Shown: one piece after another, positions 47,030-56,297 of the stretch
Position numbering within the stretch: position 1 is the first letter of the stretch
Layout: each line of letters begins with the position of its first letter
Notes under the pieces: model-generated
What the model was told of the DNA's origin: nothing
The model's database searches: none
Seen by the model: only the letters and a program-made list of their open reading frames with translations
Program-made: the position numbers and the translations under genes
Assembly: GCF_965227365.1 (NCBI RefSeq)
Contig: NZ_OZ245754.1
Location: 4,278,001-4,342,000 of the forward strand
DNA from: Hwanghaeella sp965227365
GTDB taxonomy: Bacteria; Pseudomonadota; Alphaproteobacteria; UBA8366; Aestuariispiraceae
Reading direction: 5' to 3'
DNA: 64,000 nt

Positions 47030-47055
47030 GGCGGGCCGGATTCGCCCGGTCCGCC
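47030..47055 (+). terminator. Hairpin after the aminopeptidase gene
   Basis: GGCGGGCCGG pairs with CCGGTCCGCC (one G-T wobble) around a 6-base loop, 15 bases past the stop codon. The downstream bases (CCTTGTC) are poor in T, so termination may be Rho-assisted. Confidence 0.45.
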
Positions 47056-47186
47056 CCTTGTCATCGCTGCCGAGTCATTGGATAGTCGGAACATTCGGAA
47101 CGGATACGAAACAATTTTACCGACCCTGCCGCCAAATTCGAATTTGAGTGCGTGACGGGTTTCTGAATCAACCGCCAGCGATTGTG

Positions 47187-47525
47187 ATGGATTTGACGCC
47201 CAATCAAGCCTTGGAAATCTGGCGCGGCGCCATTGTCGAAAGCGTCCGTCGCGATTCTCCCGATCTCTCGGCCCGGCAAATGGCGGTGCTGACGACGGTT
47301 TATCTGCAGCCTTCCCCGCATACGGTCCGGGGGCTGGCGGAAGCGTTGAACGTATCGAAACCCGCCGTGACGCGGGCACTGGACCGTCTCTCGGAACTGG
47401 GGCTTGTGAGGCGCAAGCCGGATGAGGAGGACAGGCGGTCCGTTCTGATCCAACGCACTGTCAAAGGCTCCGTCTATCTGACGGAATTCGCCGAACTGAT
47501 CATCGAGGCCGCCAAGGCGGACTGA
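47187..47525 (+). CDS. Small MarR-family transcriptional regulator
   Basis: 112 residues. Winged helix-turn-helix with LSARQMAVLTTVYLQP, HTVRGLAEALNVSKPAVTRALDRLSELGLV and the wing RRKPDEEDRRSVLIQ. It belongs to the short alphaproteobacterial MarR group and lacks long dimer helices. The target is unknown; it is convergent with yejF and downstream of the aminopeptidase terminator. A GTG start at 47148 would add 13 residues; the ATG at 47187 fits the family better. Confidence 0.85.
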   Translation: MDLTPNQALEIWRGAIVESVRRDSPDLSARQMAVLTTVYLQPSPHTVRGLAEALNVSKPAVTRALDRLSELGLVRRKPDEEDRRSVLIQRTVKGSVYLTEFAELIIEAAKAD

Positions 47526-47553
47526 CCGCCAAGCCCGGACCCGACCGCCACAG

Positions 47554-49197
47554 CTACATCGAGACAACGCCTGATTCGACCGCTTCCATCCGGAAGGCAG
47601 CCGCCATCAGCGCCTGTGTGTAAGGTGTGCCGGGATTGTCGAAAATCTCCTCAGCCGGCCCGTATTCCACCACCTTGCCGTCGCGCATCACGAGCACCGT
47701 ATCGGCCATGGCGCGAACCACTTTCAGATCATGGCTGATGAACATATAGGCGAGCTTATAACGTTCCTGCAGGTCTTTCAGCAGGTCCACGATCTGCGTC
47801 TGGACAGACATGTCGAGCGCGGAAGTCGGCTCGTCCAGTACGATGAAGCGCGGCTTCAGGACCAGCGCGCGGGCGACCGCGATACGCTGCCGCTGGCCGC
47901 CGGAGAATTCATGCGGATAACGGTGGCGCGATTCCGGGTCCAGGTTCACGTCGCGCAAAGCGTCGATCACCAATTGTTCGCGGCCCGCCGCATCGCCGCC
48001 CAGGTCATGCACCTTCAGCCCTTCCTCGACGATTTCGCCCACCGACATGCGGGGGCTCAGGCTGCCATAGGGATCCTGGAAGACCACCTGCATTTCCCGC
48101 CGCAAGGGCCGCAACTGCTTGTTGGACAATCCACGCAGATCCTGCCCCTCGAAGGATATGGCGCCTTCGGACTGCTGCAGCCGTAACAGGGCCATGCCGA
48201 GTGTCGTCTTGCCGGACCCGGATTCCCCGACCACGCCCAAGGTCTGTCCCTCGCGGATCGTCACGTCGATACCGTCAACCGCCTTGATATAGTCCACCGT
48301 CCGCCGAAACACGCCGGATTTGATCGGAAACCAGACTTTCACCTGCTCGCCGGACATCACGATCGGGGAGCTTTCCGGCACCTGAGCTTTTCGCCCCTTC
48401 GGCTGGGCGGCGAGGAGGCGCTTGGTATACGCGTCCTGCGGTTGGTCGAAGACCTTCGTCGTCGCCCCCTGTTCGACGATTTTCCCGTCATTCATCACGC
48501 AGACCCGATCCGCGACGCGCCGGACAATTCCCAGATCATGGGTAATGAAAAGCATCGCCATGCCGAGTTTCTCCTGAAGGTCCTGCAACAGCTTCAGGAT
48601 CTGCGCCTGGATCGTCACGTCCAGGGCCGTGGTCGGTTCGTCCGCGATCAGCAGTTCCGGATCATTGGCAAGCGCCATGGCGATCATAACGCGTTGTCGC
48701 TGCCCCCCGGAAAGTTCATGGGGGAACGAGTTCAGACGCTTCTCCGGCTCCCGGATTCCGACCATATCCATCAGTTCCAGGACGCGCGGGCGCGCTTCGG
48801 TGATCGACAACCCCTTGTGGATCAACAACGGCTCTCGAATCTGCTTTTCCACCGTATGCAGCGGATTGAGGGACGACATCGGTTCCTGGAAGATCATCGA
48901 GATCCGATTGCCGCGCACCTTCCGCAGGTCAGGCTCCGCCGCGCCCATCAGTTCAGCACCGGCGAAAGTGATGGAGCCGGATGGGTGATAGGCCGCCGGA
49001 TAGGGCAGCAATTGCAGGATAGACAGCGCGGTCACCGACTTGCCCGATCCCGATTCGCCCACCAGCGCGACCGTCTCCCCTTTCTTAACATCGAAGGAGA
49101 CGTGGCGTACCGCTTCGATATCGCCATCCGATCCGCGGAAATTCACCGACAGATCGGAAATCGAAAGAAGGGGTTCGGTGGCGGCGGTTTCGGTCAT
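47554..49197 (-). CDS. yejF: Peptide ABC transporter ATP-binding protein YejF (two ATPase domains)
   Basis: 547 residues with two tandem ABC ATPase domains. The first has Walker A GESGSGKS, signature LSGGQRQRV and Walker B LLIADEPTTALD. The second has Walker A GESGSGKT, signature FSGGQRQRI and Walker B FIVLDEPTSALD. Each is followed by the oligopeptide-transporter extension. Both sites look active. It closes the yejABEF operon. MTETAATEPLL aligns with E. coli YejF; an ATGA-overlapping start at 49224 is possible. Confidence 0.96.
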   Translation of the reverse strand: MTETAATEPLLSISDLSVNFRGSDGDIEAVRHVSFDVKKGETVALVGESGSGKSVTALSILQLLPYPAAYHPSGSITFAGAELMGAAEPDLRKVRGNRISMIFQEPMSSLNPLHTVEKQIREPLLIHKGLSITEARPRVLELMDMVGIREPEKRLNSFPHELSGGQRQRVMIAMALANDPELLIADEPTTALDVTIQAQILKLLQDLQEKLGMAMLFITHDLGIVRRVADRVCVMNDGKIVEQGATTKVFDQPQDAYTKRLLAAQPKGRKAQVPESSPIVMSGEQVKVWFPIKSGVFRRTVDYIKAVDGIDVTIREGQTLGVVGESGSGKTTLGMALLRLQQSEGAISFEGQDLRGLSNKQLRPLRREMQVVFQDPYGSLSPRMSVGEIVEEGLKVHDLGGDAAGREQLVIDALRDVNLDPESRHRYPHEFSGGQRQRIAVARALVLKPRFIVLDEPTSALDMSVQTQIVDLLKDLQERYKLAYMFISHDLKVVRAMADTVLVMRDGKVVEYGPAEEIFDNPGTPYTQALMAAAFRMEAVESGVVSM

Positions 49198-49220
49198 TTT
49201 GTCATCTCGCTCATGCACCT

Positions 49221-50273
49221 TCATTCCTGGATCTTGCGCGGATCGAACGCGTCGCGCACAGCCTCGCCAATAAACACCAGCAAGGTCAACATCGCACCCA
49301 CGGTCACGAAGGCGGTGATGCCGAGCCAGGGCGCCTGCAGGTTTTCCTTACCCTGTTTCAGCAATTCCCCAAGCGATGGCGACCCCGGCGGCAAACCGAA
49401 TCCCAGAAAGTCCAGCGATGCCAGCGAAACGACCGCGCCGCTCAACACGAAGGGCAGATAGGTCAGGGTTGCGACCATGGCGTTGGGAAGGATATGCCGC
49501 GCCATGATGACAAGATTGGAAACGCCCAATGCGCGGGACGCCTTGACGAAATCCAGATTCCGCGCGCGCAGGGTTTCGGCCCGGACGAGCCCGACGAGGG
49601 CGGTCCAGCCGAAGGCGACCATGATCAGCAGCAGCCACCAGAAGGTCGGCGTCACGATGCTGGCCAGGATGATCAACAGATAAAGCGTTGGCAGGCTGGT
49701 CCAGATTTCGATGAAACGTTGCCCCAGCAGATCGTACCAGCCGCCGAAAAAACCCTGACTGAGGCCGGCGGTTATCCCGATCACGCTGCTGATGCCGACA
49801 AAGGCAAGGCCGAAAAGGACCGATATCCGGAACCCATAGAGGGTGCGGGCAAAGACATCCCGAGCCTGATCATCCGTCCCCAGCCAATGGGTCGAATCCG
49901 GCGGCGTCGGCGCCGGCTGGCCCAGGTCCAGAACCTGCGTGTCATAACTGTATTCGACCAGCGGCCAAATCATCCATCCCTTTTCACGGATCAGGGATTG
50001 GACTTCGGGATCTTTGTATTCGGCCTCCGTCTCGAAGAAACCGCCATATTCCGTTTCCGGGACGAATTGAAGAACTGGCACATAATATCGGCCGTCATAG
50101 GAAACCAGGACCGGTTTGTCGTTTGCGATGAATTCCGCGAACAGGGAGACGATGAAAAGAACCAGGAAAATCCAGAACGACCACCAACCGCGCCGGTTAC
50201 CCCGGAAGGCGTGAAGCCTGCGCCGCGTTATCGGCGACAGCCCAAGCCCGCGTACCTGCATCTTGCCCCCCAT
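49221..50273 (-). CDS. yejE: Peptide ABC transporter permease YejE
   Basis: 350 residues. An N-terminal helix (WWSFWIFLVLFIVSLFAEFIA) is followed by the YejE-specific periplasmic loop (DGRYYVPVLQFVPETEYGGFF) and the GTDDQARDVFARTLYGFRIS entry. A BPD_transp_1 domain has the EAA loop in ARNLDFVKASRALGVSNLVIMARHILPNA. It pairs with YejB to form the channel. The final codons overlap the possible yejF start. Confidence 0.96.
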   Translation of the reverse strand: MGGKMQVRGLGLSPITRRRLHAFRGNRRGWWSFWIFLVLFIVSLFAEFIANDKPVLVSYDGRYYVPVLQFVPETEYGGFFETEAEYKDPEVQSLIREKGWMIWPLVEYSYDTQVLDLGQPAPTPPDSTHWLGTDDQARDVFARTLYGFRISVLFGLAFVGISSVIGITAGLSQGFFGGWYDLLGQRFIEIWTSLPTLYLLIILASIVTPTFWWLLLIMVAFGWTALVGLVRAETLRARNLDFVKASRALGVSNLVIMARHILPNAMVATLTYLPFVLSGAVVSLASLDFLGFGLPPGSPSLGELLKQGKENLQAPWLGITAFVTVGAMLTLLVFIGEAVRDAFDPRKIQE

Positions 50274-50279
50274 GCAGGC

Positions 50280-51386
50280 CTACCGTGCGTCGAAATCGAT
50301 CCGAGGATCGATGACGGTATAGGTGACGTCGTTGATCAGGTTCAGGACCAAACCGATCAGCGTGAAGAAATAGAGGGTTGCGAACATGACGGGGTAATCG
50401 CGATCGATCGCGGCCTGGAATCCCAACAGGCCCAGCCCGTCGAGGGAGAAGATCACCTCGGTCAGCAGCGCCCCAGTAAAGAGAATGCCGATGAAGGCCG
50501 CCGGGAAGCCCGCGATGACGATCAGCATCGCGTTGCGGAACACGTGCCCGTAGAGAACAGCCCTGTCGGACAATCCCTTGCCGCGCGCCGTGGTGACGTA
50601 TTGCTTGCGGATTTCCTCCAGGAAACTGTTCTTGGTCAGCATCGTCAGCGTCGCGAAGGCAGAAATCAGCAGCGACAGGACCGGCAGAACCATATGCCAC
50701 AGGTAGTCGAGGATCTGTTCCCCCGTCGATAGATCGTCCCAGTTCTCCGAGACGAGGCCGCGGAGGGGGAACCAATCCAGATATCGCCCGCCGGCGAATA
50801 CAACGATCAACAGCACGGCAAACAGGAAGGACGGCACCGCATAGCCGATAATAATCGCCGTGCTGGTCCACATGTCGAAGCGCGAGCCGTCGCGGATCGC
50901 CTTGGCAATGCCGAGCGGAATGCAGATCAGGTAGGTCAGCAGCGTCGTCCAGAGCCCGAGTGAGATCGAGACCGGCATCTTGTCGAGGACGAGATCCACC
51001 ACCCGGCGATCCTGGAAATAGCTCTCCCCGAAATCGAAACTCAGATAGCTTCCCATCATTTTCAGGAAGCGTTCGTGCAGCGGCTTGTCGAAGCCGAACT
51101 GCTTTTCCAGCTTGGCAATGAATTCGGGGTCAAGCCCGCGGGCGCCGCGATAACGCGATTGCTCGCCCTGTGCGCCGCCCTGCCCGGTTCCCGGGCCGGC
51201 CGCGAAATCCCCGCCTGCCCCTTCGGTGACGCGGGACAGGGCACCGGCTGCTGTCCCCTCGATCTGGGCCAGGATCCGTTCAACCGGCCCGCCGGGCGCC
51301 GCCTGAATGATCAGAAAGCTCAACAGCATGACGCCGAAGAGGGTCGGGATGATGAACAACAGCCTTCTGATGATATAGGCCAGCAC
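50280..51386 (-). CDS. yejB: Peptide ABC transporter permease YejB
   Basis: 368 residues. The first helix (IIRRLLFIIPTLFGVMLLSFLIIQAAPGGP) is the family opening. A long Gly/Ala-rich insertion of about 45 residues (near 45-90) follows, as in other YejB proteins. The EAA loop is in KNSFLEEIRKQYVTTARGKGLSDRAVLYGHVFRNAML. Six membrane helices are expected. It is separated from yejE by 6 bases. Confidence 0.96.
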   Translation of the reverse strand: MLAYIIRRLLFIIPTLFGVMLLSFLIIQAAPGGPVERILAQIEGTAAGALSRVTEGAGGDFAAGPGTGQGGAQGEQSRYRGARGLDPEFIAKLEKQFGFDKPLHERFLKMMGSYLSFDFGESYFQDRRVVDLVLDKMPVSISLGLWTTLLTYLICIPLGIAKAIRDGSRFDMWTSTAIIIGYAVPSFLFAVLLIVVFAGGRYLDWFPLRGLVSENWDDLSTGEQILDYLWHMVLPVLSLLISAFATLTMLTKNSFLEEIRKQYVTTARGKGLSDRAVLYGHVFRNAMLIVIAGFPAAFIGILFTGALLTEVIFSLDGLGLLGFQAAIDRDYPVMFATLYFFTLIGLVLNLINDVTYTVIDPRIDFDAR

Positions 51387-51426
51387 GGTTCTTCCGTCGC
51401 TTGTTATTCCAGACCCGAAGGCGTGG

Positions 51427-53298
51427 TCAGTTTCCCTTGCCGCGCGTCAACGCGGCATCCTTTTCGGGGTCGACCCACCAGGCATCCGGCACCACGCCCC
51501 GTGCCGGAATGATATCCGGCAGACCGAAACGGTTCCAGTAGGCAACGCGATCGGTGGCCCCGTGATACATCGGGATCATGAAGAAGTTCCACAGCAATAC
51601 CCGGTCCAACGCCCGGGTTCGTGTGACCAGACTATCCCGATCCGGCGCCGCGATCAGCAATTCGACCAGTTCGTCGATCGCCGGGTCGGTGATCCCCATC
51701 AGGTTTCGGCTTCCTTCCCGGGCCGCGGCGGCGGATCCCCAGTAGTAGCGCTGTTCGTTTCCGGGCGAGACCGATTGGCCGAATACGGCGACAACCATGT
51801 CGAAATCGAAAGTCTCGGTTATGCGGCGATACTGCGCATCGTCGACGATGCGAATCCGCGCCTTGATACCCAGCCGCTCCAGGCTTCGCACCAGGGCCTG
51901 CGTGTGTGGTTCCAGCTGATCGTTTCGCAGGACGATCTCGAAGGTGAAAACCTCGCCCGTTTCCTCGTTGGTCAGCACCTTGTTCTTGATGCTCCATCCG
52001 GCATCTTTCAGCAGCATGGCCGCCTTTTTCAGGTTCTGGCGGTTATTGCCGCTGCCGTCGGTTTGCGGGGGAACGAATTCCTCGGTGAAGACCCGTTCCG
52101 GGATCTGGCCGCGATAGGGGTTGAGGATTTCCAGCTCCGCCGGGGAGGGCAGACCGGTCGCACCCAATTCGTGGTTGTCGAAAAAACTGTCGGTCCGCTG
52201 ATACGCGCCGTACATGATCGTCTTGTTGACCCATTCGAAGTCCCAGGCATAGGTCAACGCCTCGCGCACCCGGATGTCTTGGAATACCGGCTTGCGCAGG
52301 TTGAATGCGAAACCTTGCATCGGCGCCACGCGCTGGTTCGCGAATTCACGCTTGATCATTGCCCCCGACTCCACGGCAGGGATGTCGAAGGCGGTGGCCC
52401 ATTCCTTGGCGCTGTTCTCAATCCAGATGTCGACGGCGCCCGCCTTGAACGCTTCGCGCGAAATCGTGCGGTCGCGATAGAAGTCGTACCGTATGGTCTG
52501 AAAATTGTTGAAACCCCGGCTGACGGGCAGATCGCGGCCCCAATAATCTTCCACGCGTTCCAGAGTGAGCGAGCGGCCGGGTTCGACCTTCGAGATTTTG
52601 TAGGGGCCCGACCCCAGCGGCGGTTCCAAAGTGGTCTGGTCGAACGGCCGGTCCTGGTAATAGTGCTTCGGAAGCACCACCAATTCGGAGAGAATCAGCG
52701 GCATTTCCTTGTTTTCGCCGGGGTAGAGGACAAACCGCACGGTGTGTTCGTCCGGCGTCTCCACTTTCTCCACCGCCGCATAGTAGTACTGGTAAGTGGG
52801 GCTGCCTTTTTCGCGCAGCGTATCGAAGGTCCAGGCGACATCCTCGGCGGTGATCGGCTTGCCGTCGTGGAACCGTGCTTCCGGGCGCAGCTTGAATTCG
52901 ACCCAGGACCCGTCTTCCGGCACCTCGATGGTCTCCGCGACCAGTCCGTATACCGCGCTGTCCTCGTCGCTGACCTGCTTCATCAAAGTGTCGTAGATCA
53001 TTGCCGTCTGGAAAGCGGCATTGCCCTTGATGATGAAGGGATTGAGGGAATCGAAGGTGCCCGAACCTTCCTCCACCACAAGGCCGCCCTTCGGCGCATC
53101 CGGATTGACGTATTCGAGATGTTGGAAATCGGCCGGGTATTTCAGCGCGTGATTCAGGGCGAAGCCGTGCGACGGGCCATTCGTTCCCGAAGCCGTTGCC
53201 GTACCCGTCGCAACGGTCAGTCCCGCGATGAAGAACACGGCGCCGAATGCACGGCGCCAACCCAAAGCCCCATTAAGACCCGAGATGACTTCTGTCAT
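51427..53298 (-). CDS. yejA: Peptide ABC transporter periplasmic binding protein YejA
   Basis: 623 residues. The signal peptide is about residues 1-37 (AFGAVFFIAGLTVATGTATASG). The SBP_bac_5 fold has GFALNHALKYPADFQHLEYVNPDAPKGG, a YejA trademark, and the conserved QDIRVREALTYAWDFEWVNK stretch. It delivers peptides (in E. coli also microcin C) to YejBEF. It is the first gene of the operon, 40 bases upstream of yejB. Confidence 0.95.
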   Translation of the reverse strand: MTEVISGLNGALGWRRAFGAVFFIAGLTVATGTATASGTNGPSHGFALNHALKYPADFQHLEYVNPDAPKGGLVVEEGSGTFDSLNPFIIKGNAAFQTAMIYDTLMKQVSDEDSAVYGLVAETIEVPEDGSWVEFKLRPEARFHDGKPITAEDVAWTFDTLREKGSPTYQYYYAAVEKVETPDEHTVRFVLYPGENKEMPLILSELVVLPKHYYQDRPFDQTTLEPPLGSGPYKISKVEPGRSLTLERVEDYWGRDLPVSRGFNNFQTIRYDFYRDRTISREAFKAGAVDIWIENSAKEWATAFDIPAVESGAMIKREFANQRVAPMQGFAFNLRKPVFQDIRVREALTYAWDFEWVNKTIMYGAYQRTDSFFDNHELGATGLPSPAELEILNPYRGQIPERVFTEEFVPPQTDGSGNNRQNLKKAAMLLKDAGWSIKNKVLTNEETGEVFTFEIVLRNDQLEPHTQALVRSLERLGIKARIRIVDDAQYRRITETFDFDMVVAVFGQSVSPGNEQRYYWGSAAAAREGSRNLMGITDPAIDELVELLIAAPDRDSLVTRTRALDRVLLWNFFMIPMYHGATDRVAYWNRFGLPDIIPARGVVPDAWWVDPEKDAALTRGKGN

Positions 53299-53472
53299 TT
53301 GATCGTGAATCCACCCGCTCCCTGTTGCCGGGGTCCGGTTCGTCCCCGCTTGAGGTCTACCTTGCCACTAATGAAGACCGACGGCACCGGCAATCAAGCC
53401 TTGCCACAAAAATGCCTCATTCCCAAGCCCGAGCGCGGTAACCACATGCGTTGGCCGACGCTTGCCGCCGAT

Positions 53473-54264
53473 TCAAGCCGCCGGACCCAATAGCCGGACG
53501 GCCGGGTCATGGACGCTTTTCGACGCCGCCCCCAGGAACGTATCCCCCGATGTCAGGGTGAGCGGTTCGCCGGACCAGGTCGTCGCAGTGCCTCCCGCCG
53601 CGCGGATGATCGGCGCCAGGGCCATGTAGTCATAAGGCTTCAGCCCGCATTCCACATGCAGGTCCACGCAACCGCTGGCGATCAGGCCGGTGGAATAGCA
53701 ATCCCCGCCATAGCGGGGCATGTCGACCCGGTCGTAGAGTTGATAGAATGCCTTGCGCCGCGCCTCGGAATTGAACAGGTCCGGCCCCGTGGTGTACAGC
53801 CGCGCGCGGCCCAATCCGCCGCAGTCACGGGTATGGACAGGGCCTCCGTTGAACGTCGTACCGTGGCCCAAGGCGCCCAGCCAGCGTTCCTTCAGGATCG
53901 GCTGATCCAAAACGCCCAAGACCGGAACACCCTGATCCGCAAGGGCGATCAAGGTGCCGAAGACAGGCATGCCGGCAATAAAGGCGCGGGTTCCGTCGAT
54001 CGGATCCAGGACCCAGACATAGCGGGCGTCCAGACGGACCTGGCCGTGTTCCTCGCCAAAGATGCCGTGATCGGGGTAGTGCTGCTCGATCAGCGCGCGG
54101 ATCGCGGATTCCGCTTCCCGGTCGGCGATCGTGACCGGACTTTCATCCTGTTTCGCGATCACATCGAAAGGCGTGCGGAAATGGCGTGCAACAACATCCC
54201 GCGCCGCGTCGGCCAGGCGATTCGCGAAAGCGATGAATTCAGAAGGAACCGTCGTGTCGGGCAT
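53473..54264 (-). CDS. hisN: Inositol-monophosphatase-fold histidinol-phosphatase (HisN-like)
   Basis: 263 residues. The metal-site motifs are complete: GEEHG, WVLDPIDGTRAFIAGMP, and a C-terminal KPYDYMALAPIIRAAGG. The PIDGTRAF and YDYMALAPI variants are those of alphaproteobacterial HisN, which removes phosphate from histidinol phosphate, but general inositol monophosphatase activity cannot be excluded. It lies downstream of the cytochrome c terminator, so it should have its own promoter in the short gap before 54281. Confidence 0.85.
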   Translation of the reverse strand: MPDTTVPSEFIAFANRLADAARDVVARHFRTPFDVIAKQDESPVTIADREAESAIRALIEQHYPDHGIFGEEHGQVRLDARYVWVLDPIDGTRAFIAGMPVFGTLIALADQGVPVLGVLDQPILKERWLGALGHGTTFNGGPVHTRDCGGLGRARLYTTGPDLFNSEARRKAFYQLYDRVDMPRYGGDCYSTGLIASGCVDLHVECGLKPYDYMALAPIIRAAGGTATTWSGEPLTLTSGDTFLGAASKSVHDPAVRLLGPAA

Positions 54265-54280
54265 CGCCCCCTCCGGTCAT

Positions 54281-54310
54281 GAAAAGGGCGGCCGAACGGC
54301 CGCCCTTTTC
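54281..54310 (-). terminator. Strong bidirectional terminator between cytochrome c and hisN
   Basis: A perfect 13-bp stem (GAAAAGGGCGGCC and its complement) has the 4-base loop GAAC. The A-run on one side and T-run on the other let it work in both directions. It ends the cytochrome c transcript, 23 bases past the stop. Confidence 0.9.
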
Positions 54311-54332
54311 AGTTTTCACGCGAACCGCGCCG

Positions 54333-54878
54333 TTAGGGCAGCGGAACGGGATTGTCGCTCAATGTCCGCAGATAGGCGATCAGGTTCGCCCGGTCCTCGG
54401 TCTTCGACAGGCCCCTGAAGGCCATGCCCGTGCCGGCGATGAAATCCTTGGGCTTGTAGAGGAAGTGATTGAGATCCTCGAACGTCCATTCGCCACCCGC
54501 GGCCTTCATCGCATCGGAATACTTGCTGAACCCGTCGGCACCGGCCTTGGGACGACCGACAACGCCGTAAAGCGCCGGCCCGACACCATTGGCGCCGCCC
54601 TGTTCGAATTTGTGACAGGCGGTGCACTTCTTGAGCAGCTTTTCGCCTTTCCCCAGATCGGCAGAGGCCAGAAGCGCTTCGATCGGTTCCGGACCGGTAT
54701 CCTCGGCCGGGCCCGGGGCAGGTCCATCATCCTGAACCTCGATCACGAACGCATTCTCTTCCGGAGTGGTCGGGTGATAAACGAACGTGGAGATGAACCC
54801 CGCGGTCATGGCGATCAGCCCAGCCGTCAGAACAGCGGCCGCCACCTTGTTGATCATAAGCGGATCTTCGTCATGCAT
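54333..54878 (-). CDS. Membrane-anchored cytochrome c (CycM-like)
   Basis: 181 residues. One uncleaved N-terminal helix (NKVAAAVLTAGLIAMTAGFIST) anchors the protein. After a Pro-rich linker (DDGPAPGPAEDTGPEP) comes a class I cytochrome c fold with heme site CTACHK, GVGPALYGVVGRP and the Met-ligand region GTGMAFRGL. It probably carries electrons from bc1 to a terminal oxidase. GGGGA lies 7 bases before the ATG. It is divergent from kdsB. Confidence 0.92.
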   Translation of the reverse strand: MHDEDPLMINKVAAAVLTAGLIAMTAGFISTFVYHPTTPEENAFVIEVQDDGPAPGPAEDTGPEPIEALLASADLGKGEKLLKKCTACHKFEQGGANGVGPALYGVVGRPKAGADGFSKYSDAMKAAGGEWTFEDLNHFLYKPKDFIAGTGMAFRGLSKTEDRANLIAYLRTLSDNPVPLP

Positions 54879-55159
54879 AGCGTATTCCCCAAACGCTCCG
54901 TGTGTCCCACGCCGCAAGGTGATGCCCCTTGGACATGTCACAGGTGATTGAATCCGGGGGATTCTAGCGGGGATTCGCCCAGCATTGCGAGCCTTGCCCC
55001 ACCCGTATCTTTTCCCCGGTGCCATTGGGGTATATCGTGTCGCCACGCGCGAATCAACCACGCGAAATCAACAGTCTAGCGCTCGGAATTCGGTACCGTT
55101 CCAGCACAGCCACGGCCTACGCCACGATAGATACAACCAAAGTAGACCCTGAATCGCCC

Positions 55160-55888
55160 ATGAATCCCATTGTCCTGATCCCCGCGCGCCTCGCGGCCTC
55201 GCGGTTTCCCAACAAGCCGCTCGCCGATATCCACGGAAAATCGATGATCGTTCACTGCGTCGAACGGGCGCAGGAGGCTGATCTTGGACCGGTCTGGGTG
55301 GCCGCCGGGGACAATGAGATCGTCGATGCGGTGGAACAGGCCGGCGGCAAGGCCGTCTTGACGGATCCCGCCCATCCGTCCGGTTCCGACCGGATTTGGG
55401 AGGCTGCCTGCAAGATAGACCCCGACGGGAAGTACGATGTCATCGTGAACATGCAAGGGGATCTGCCGGCCATGGAACCCGGTATTCTGCGCGATGTGAC
55501 AAAACCGCTGACCGACAGTCAGGTGGATATCGGCACGTCGGTCGCGGTCATCACCGACCCGGAGGACCGCGCGAATCCCAATGTGGTGAAAGCGATCGCC
55601 GGGTTTGAAGACGGGGCTCGGCAAGCCCGCGCCCTGGCCTTCACCCGCGCCACCGCCCCCTGGGGGGACGGGCCGCTGTACTACCATTTCGGTATTTATA
55701 CCTATCGCCGGAGTGCCCTGGAGCGATTTGTCGCACTGCCACCGGGCGTTCTGGAAAAGCGGGAAAAGCTGGAACAGATGCGCGCACTGGAAAACGGGAT
55801 GCGGATCGATGCGGTGCTGATAGACACTATTCCGCTGACGGTCGACACGCCGGAAGACCTGGAACCGGTTCTGGAAGCGCTTCGCTGA
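55160..55888 (+). CDS. kdsB: 3-deoxy-manno-octulosonate cytidylyltransferase
   Basis: 242 residues. It activates Kdo with CTP for lipid A-core assembly, so the cell makes Kdo-containing LPS. Motifs are PIVLIPARLAASRFPNKPLA, HPSGSDRIWEA, VIVNMQGDLP, and YYHFGIYTYRRSALERFV. The true start is MNPIVLIPARL; the frame extends 47 codons upstream without coding look. It shares a 281-base divergent region with the cytochrome c gene. Confidence 0.95.
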   Translation: MNPIVLIPARLAASRFPNKPLADIHGKSMIVHCVERAQEADLGPVWVAAGDNEIVDAVEQAGGKAVLTDPAHPSGSDRIWEAACKIDPDGKYDVIVNMQGDLPAMEPGILRDVTKPLTDSQVDIGTSVAVITDPEDRANPNVVKAIAGFEDGARQARALAFTRATAPWGDGPLYYHFGIYTYRRSALERFVALPPGVLEKREKLEQMRALENGMRIDAVLIDTIPLTVDTPEDLEPVLEALR

Positions 55889-55895
55889 GGCAAAG

Positions 55896-56279
55896 ATGCC
55901 GCCAAGCGTCGATCTACACCTGTTGGACGGGGAATACGCCGTCACCCTGCTGCCCCCCGGCGGCGCGGTACCCGATTGGGTTCGTGGCCCGGGTTTCGTC
56001 AATGTCAGCTATTGCAGCGACGAGTTGTCCATCGTCACACCGGCGGAAAGGGTTCCCGGCGGGATCGCCGCGGACAGAGGATGGCGGGCCGTAAAACTGA
56101 CAGGCAGTTTCGATTTGGACCAACCCGGTATCGTTCTGTCTGTCGTCCGCCCGATCTCGGAAAACGGATTGGGCGTGTTCGTGATTTCCACCTATCACCG
56201 GGATTACATTCTGATCAGGGCCGAGACCCTGGACCGGGCCCGGACCCTATTGGCGAAAGCCGGGCACCGCTGGGTCTGA
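55896..56279 (+). CDS. ACT-domain (CASTOR-like) protein
   Basis: 127 residues, two ACT-like halves. DLHLLDGEYAVTLLPPGGAVPDW, SYCSDELSIVTPAERVPGG, WRAVKLTGSFDLDQPGIVLSVVRPISENGLGVFVISTYHRDYILI are typical of the small ACT/CASTOR family, which binds amino acids as allosteric sensors. Its start follows kdsB by 7 bases, so the two are co-transcribed. Confidence 0.83.
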   Translation: MPPSVDLHLLDGEYAVTLLPPGGAVPDWVRGPGFVNVSYCSDELSIVTPAERVPGGIAADRGWRAVKLTGSFDLDQPGIVLSVVRPISENGLGVFVISTYHRDYILIRAETLDRARTLLAKAGHRWV

Positions 56280-56297
56280 ACCGGCAGCTTCAACCGC

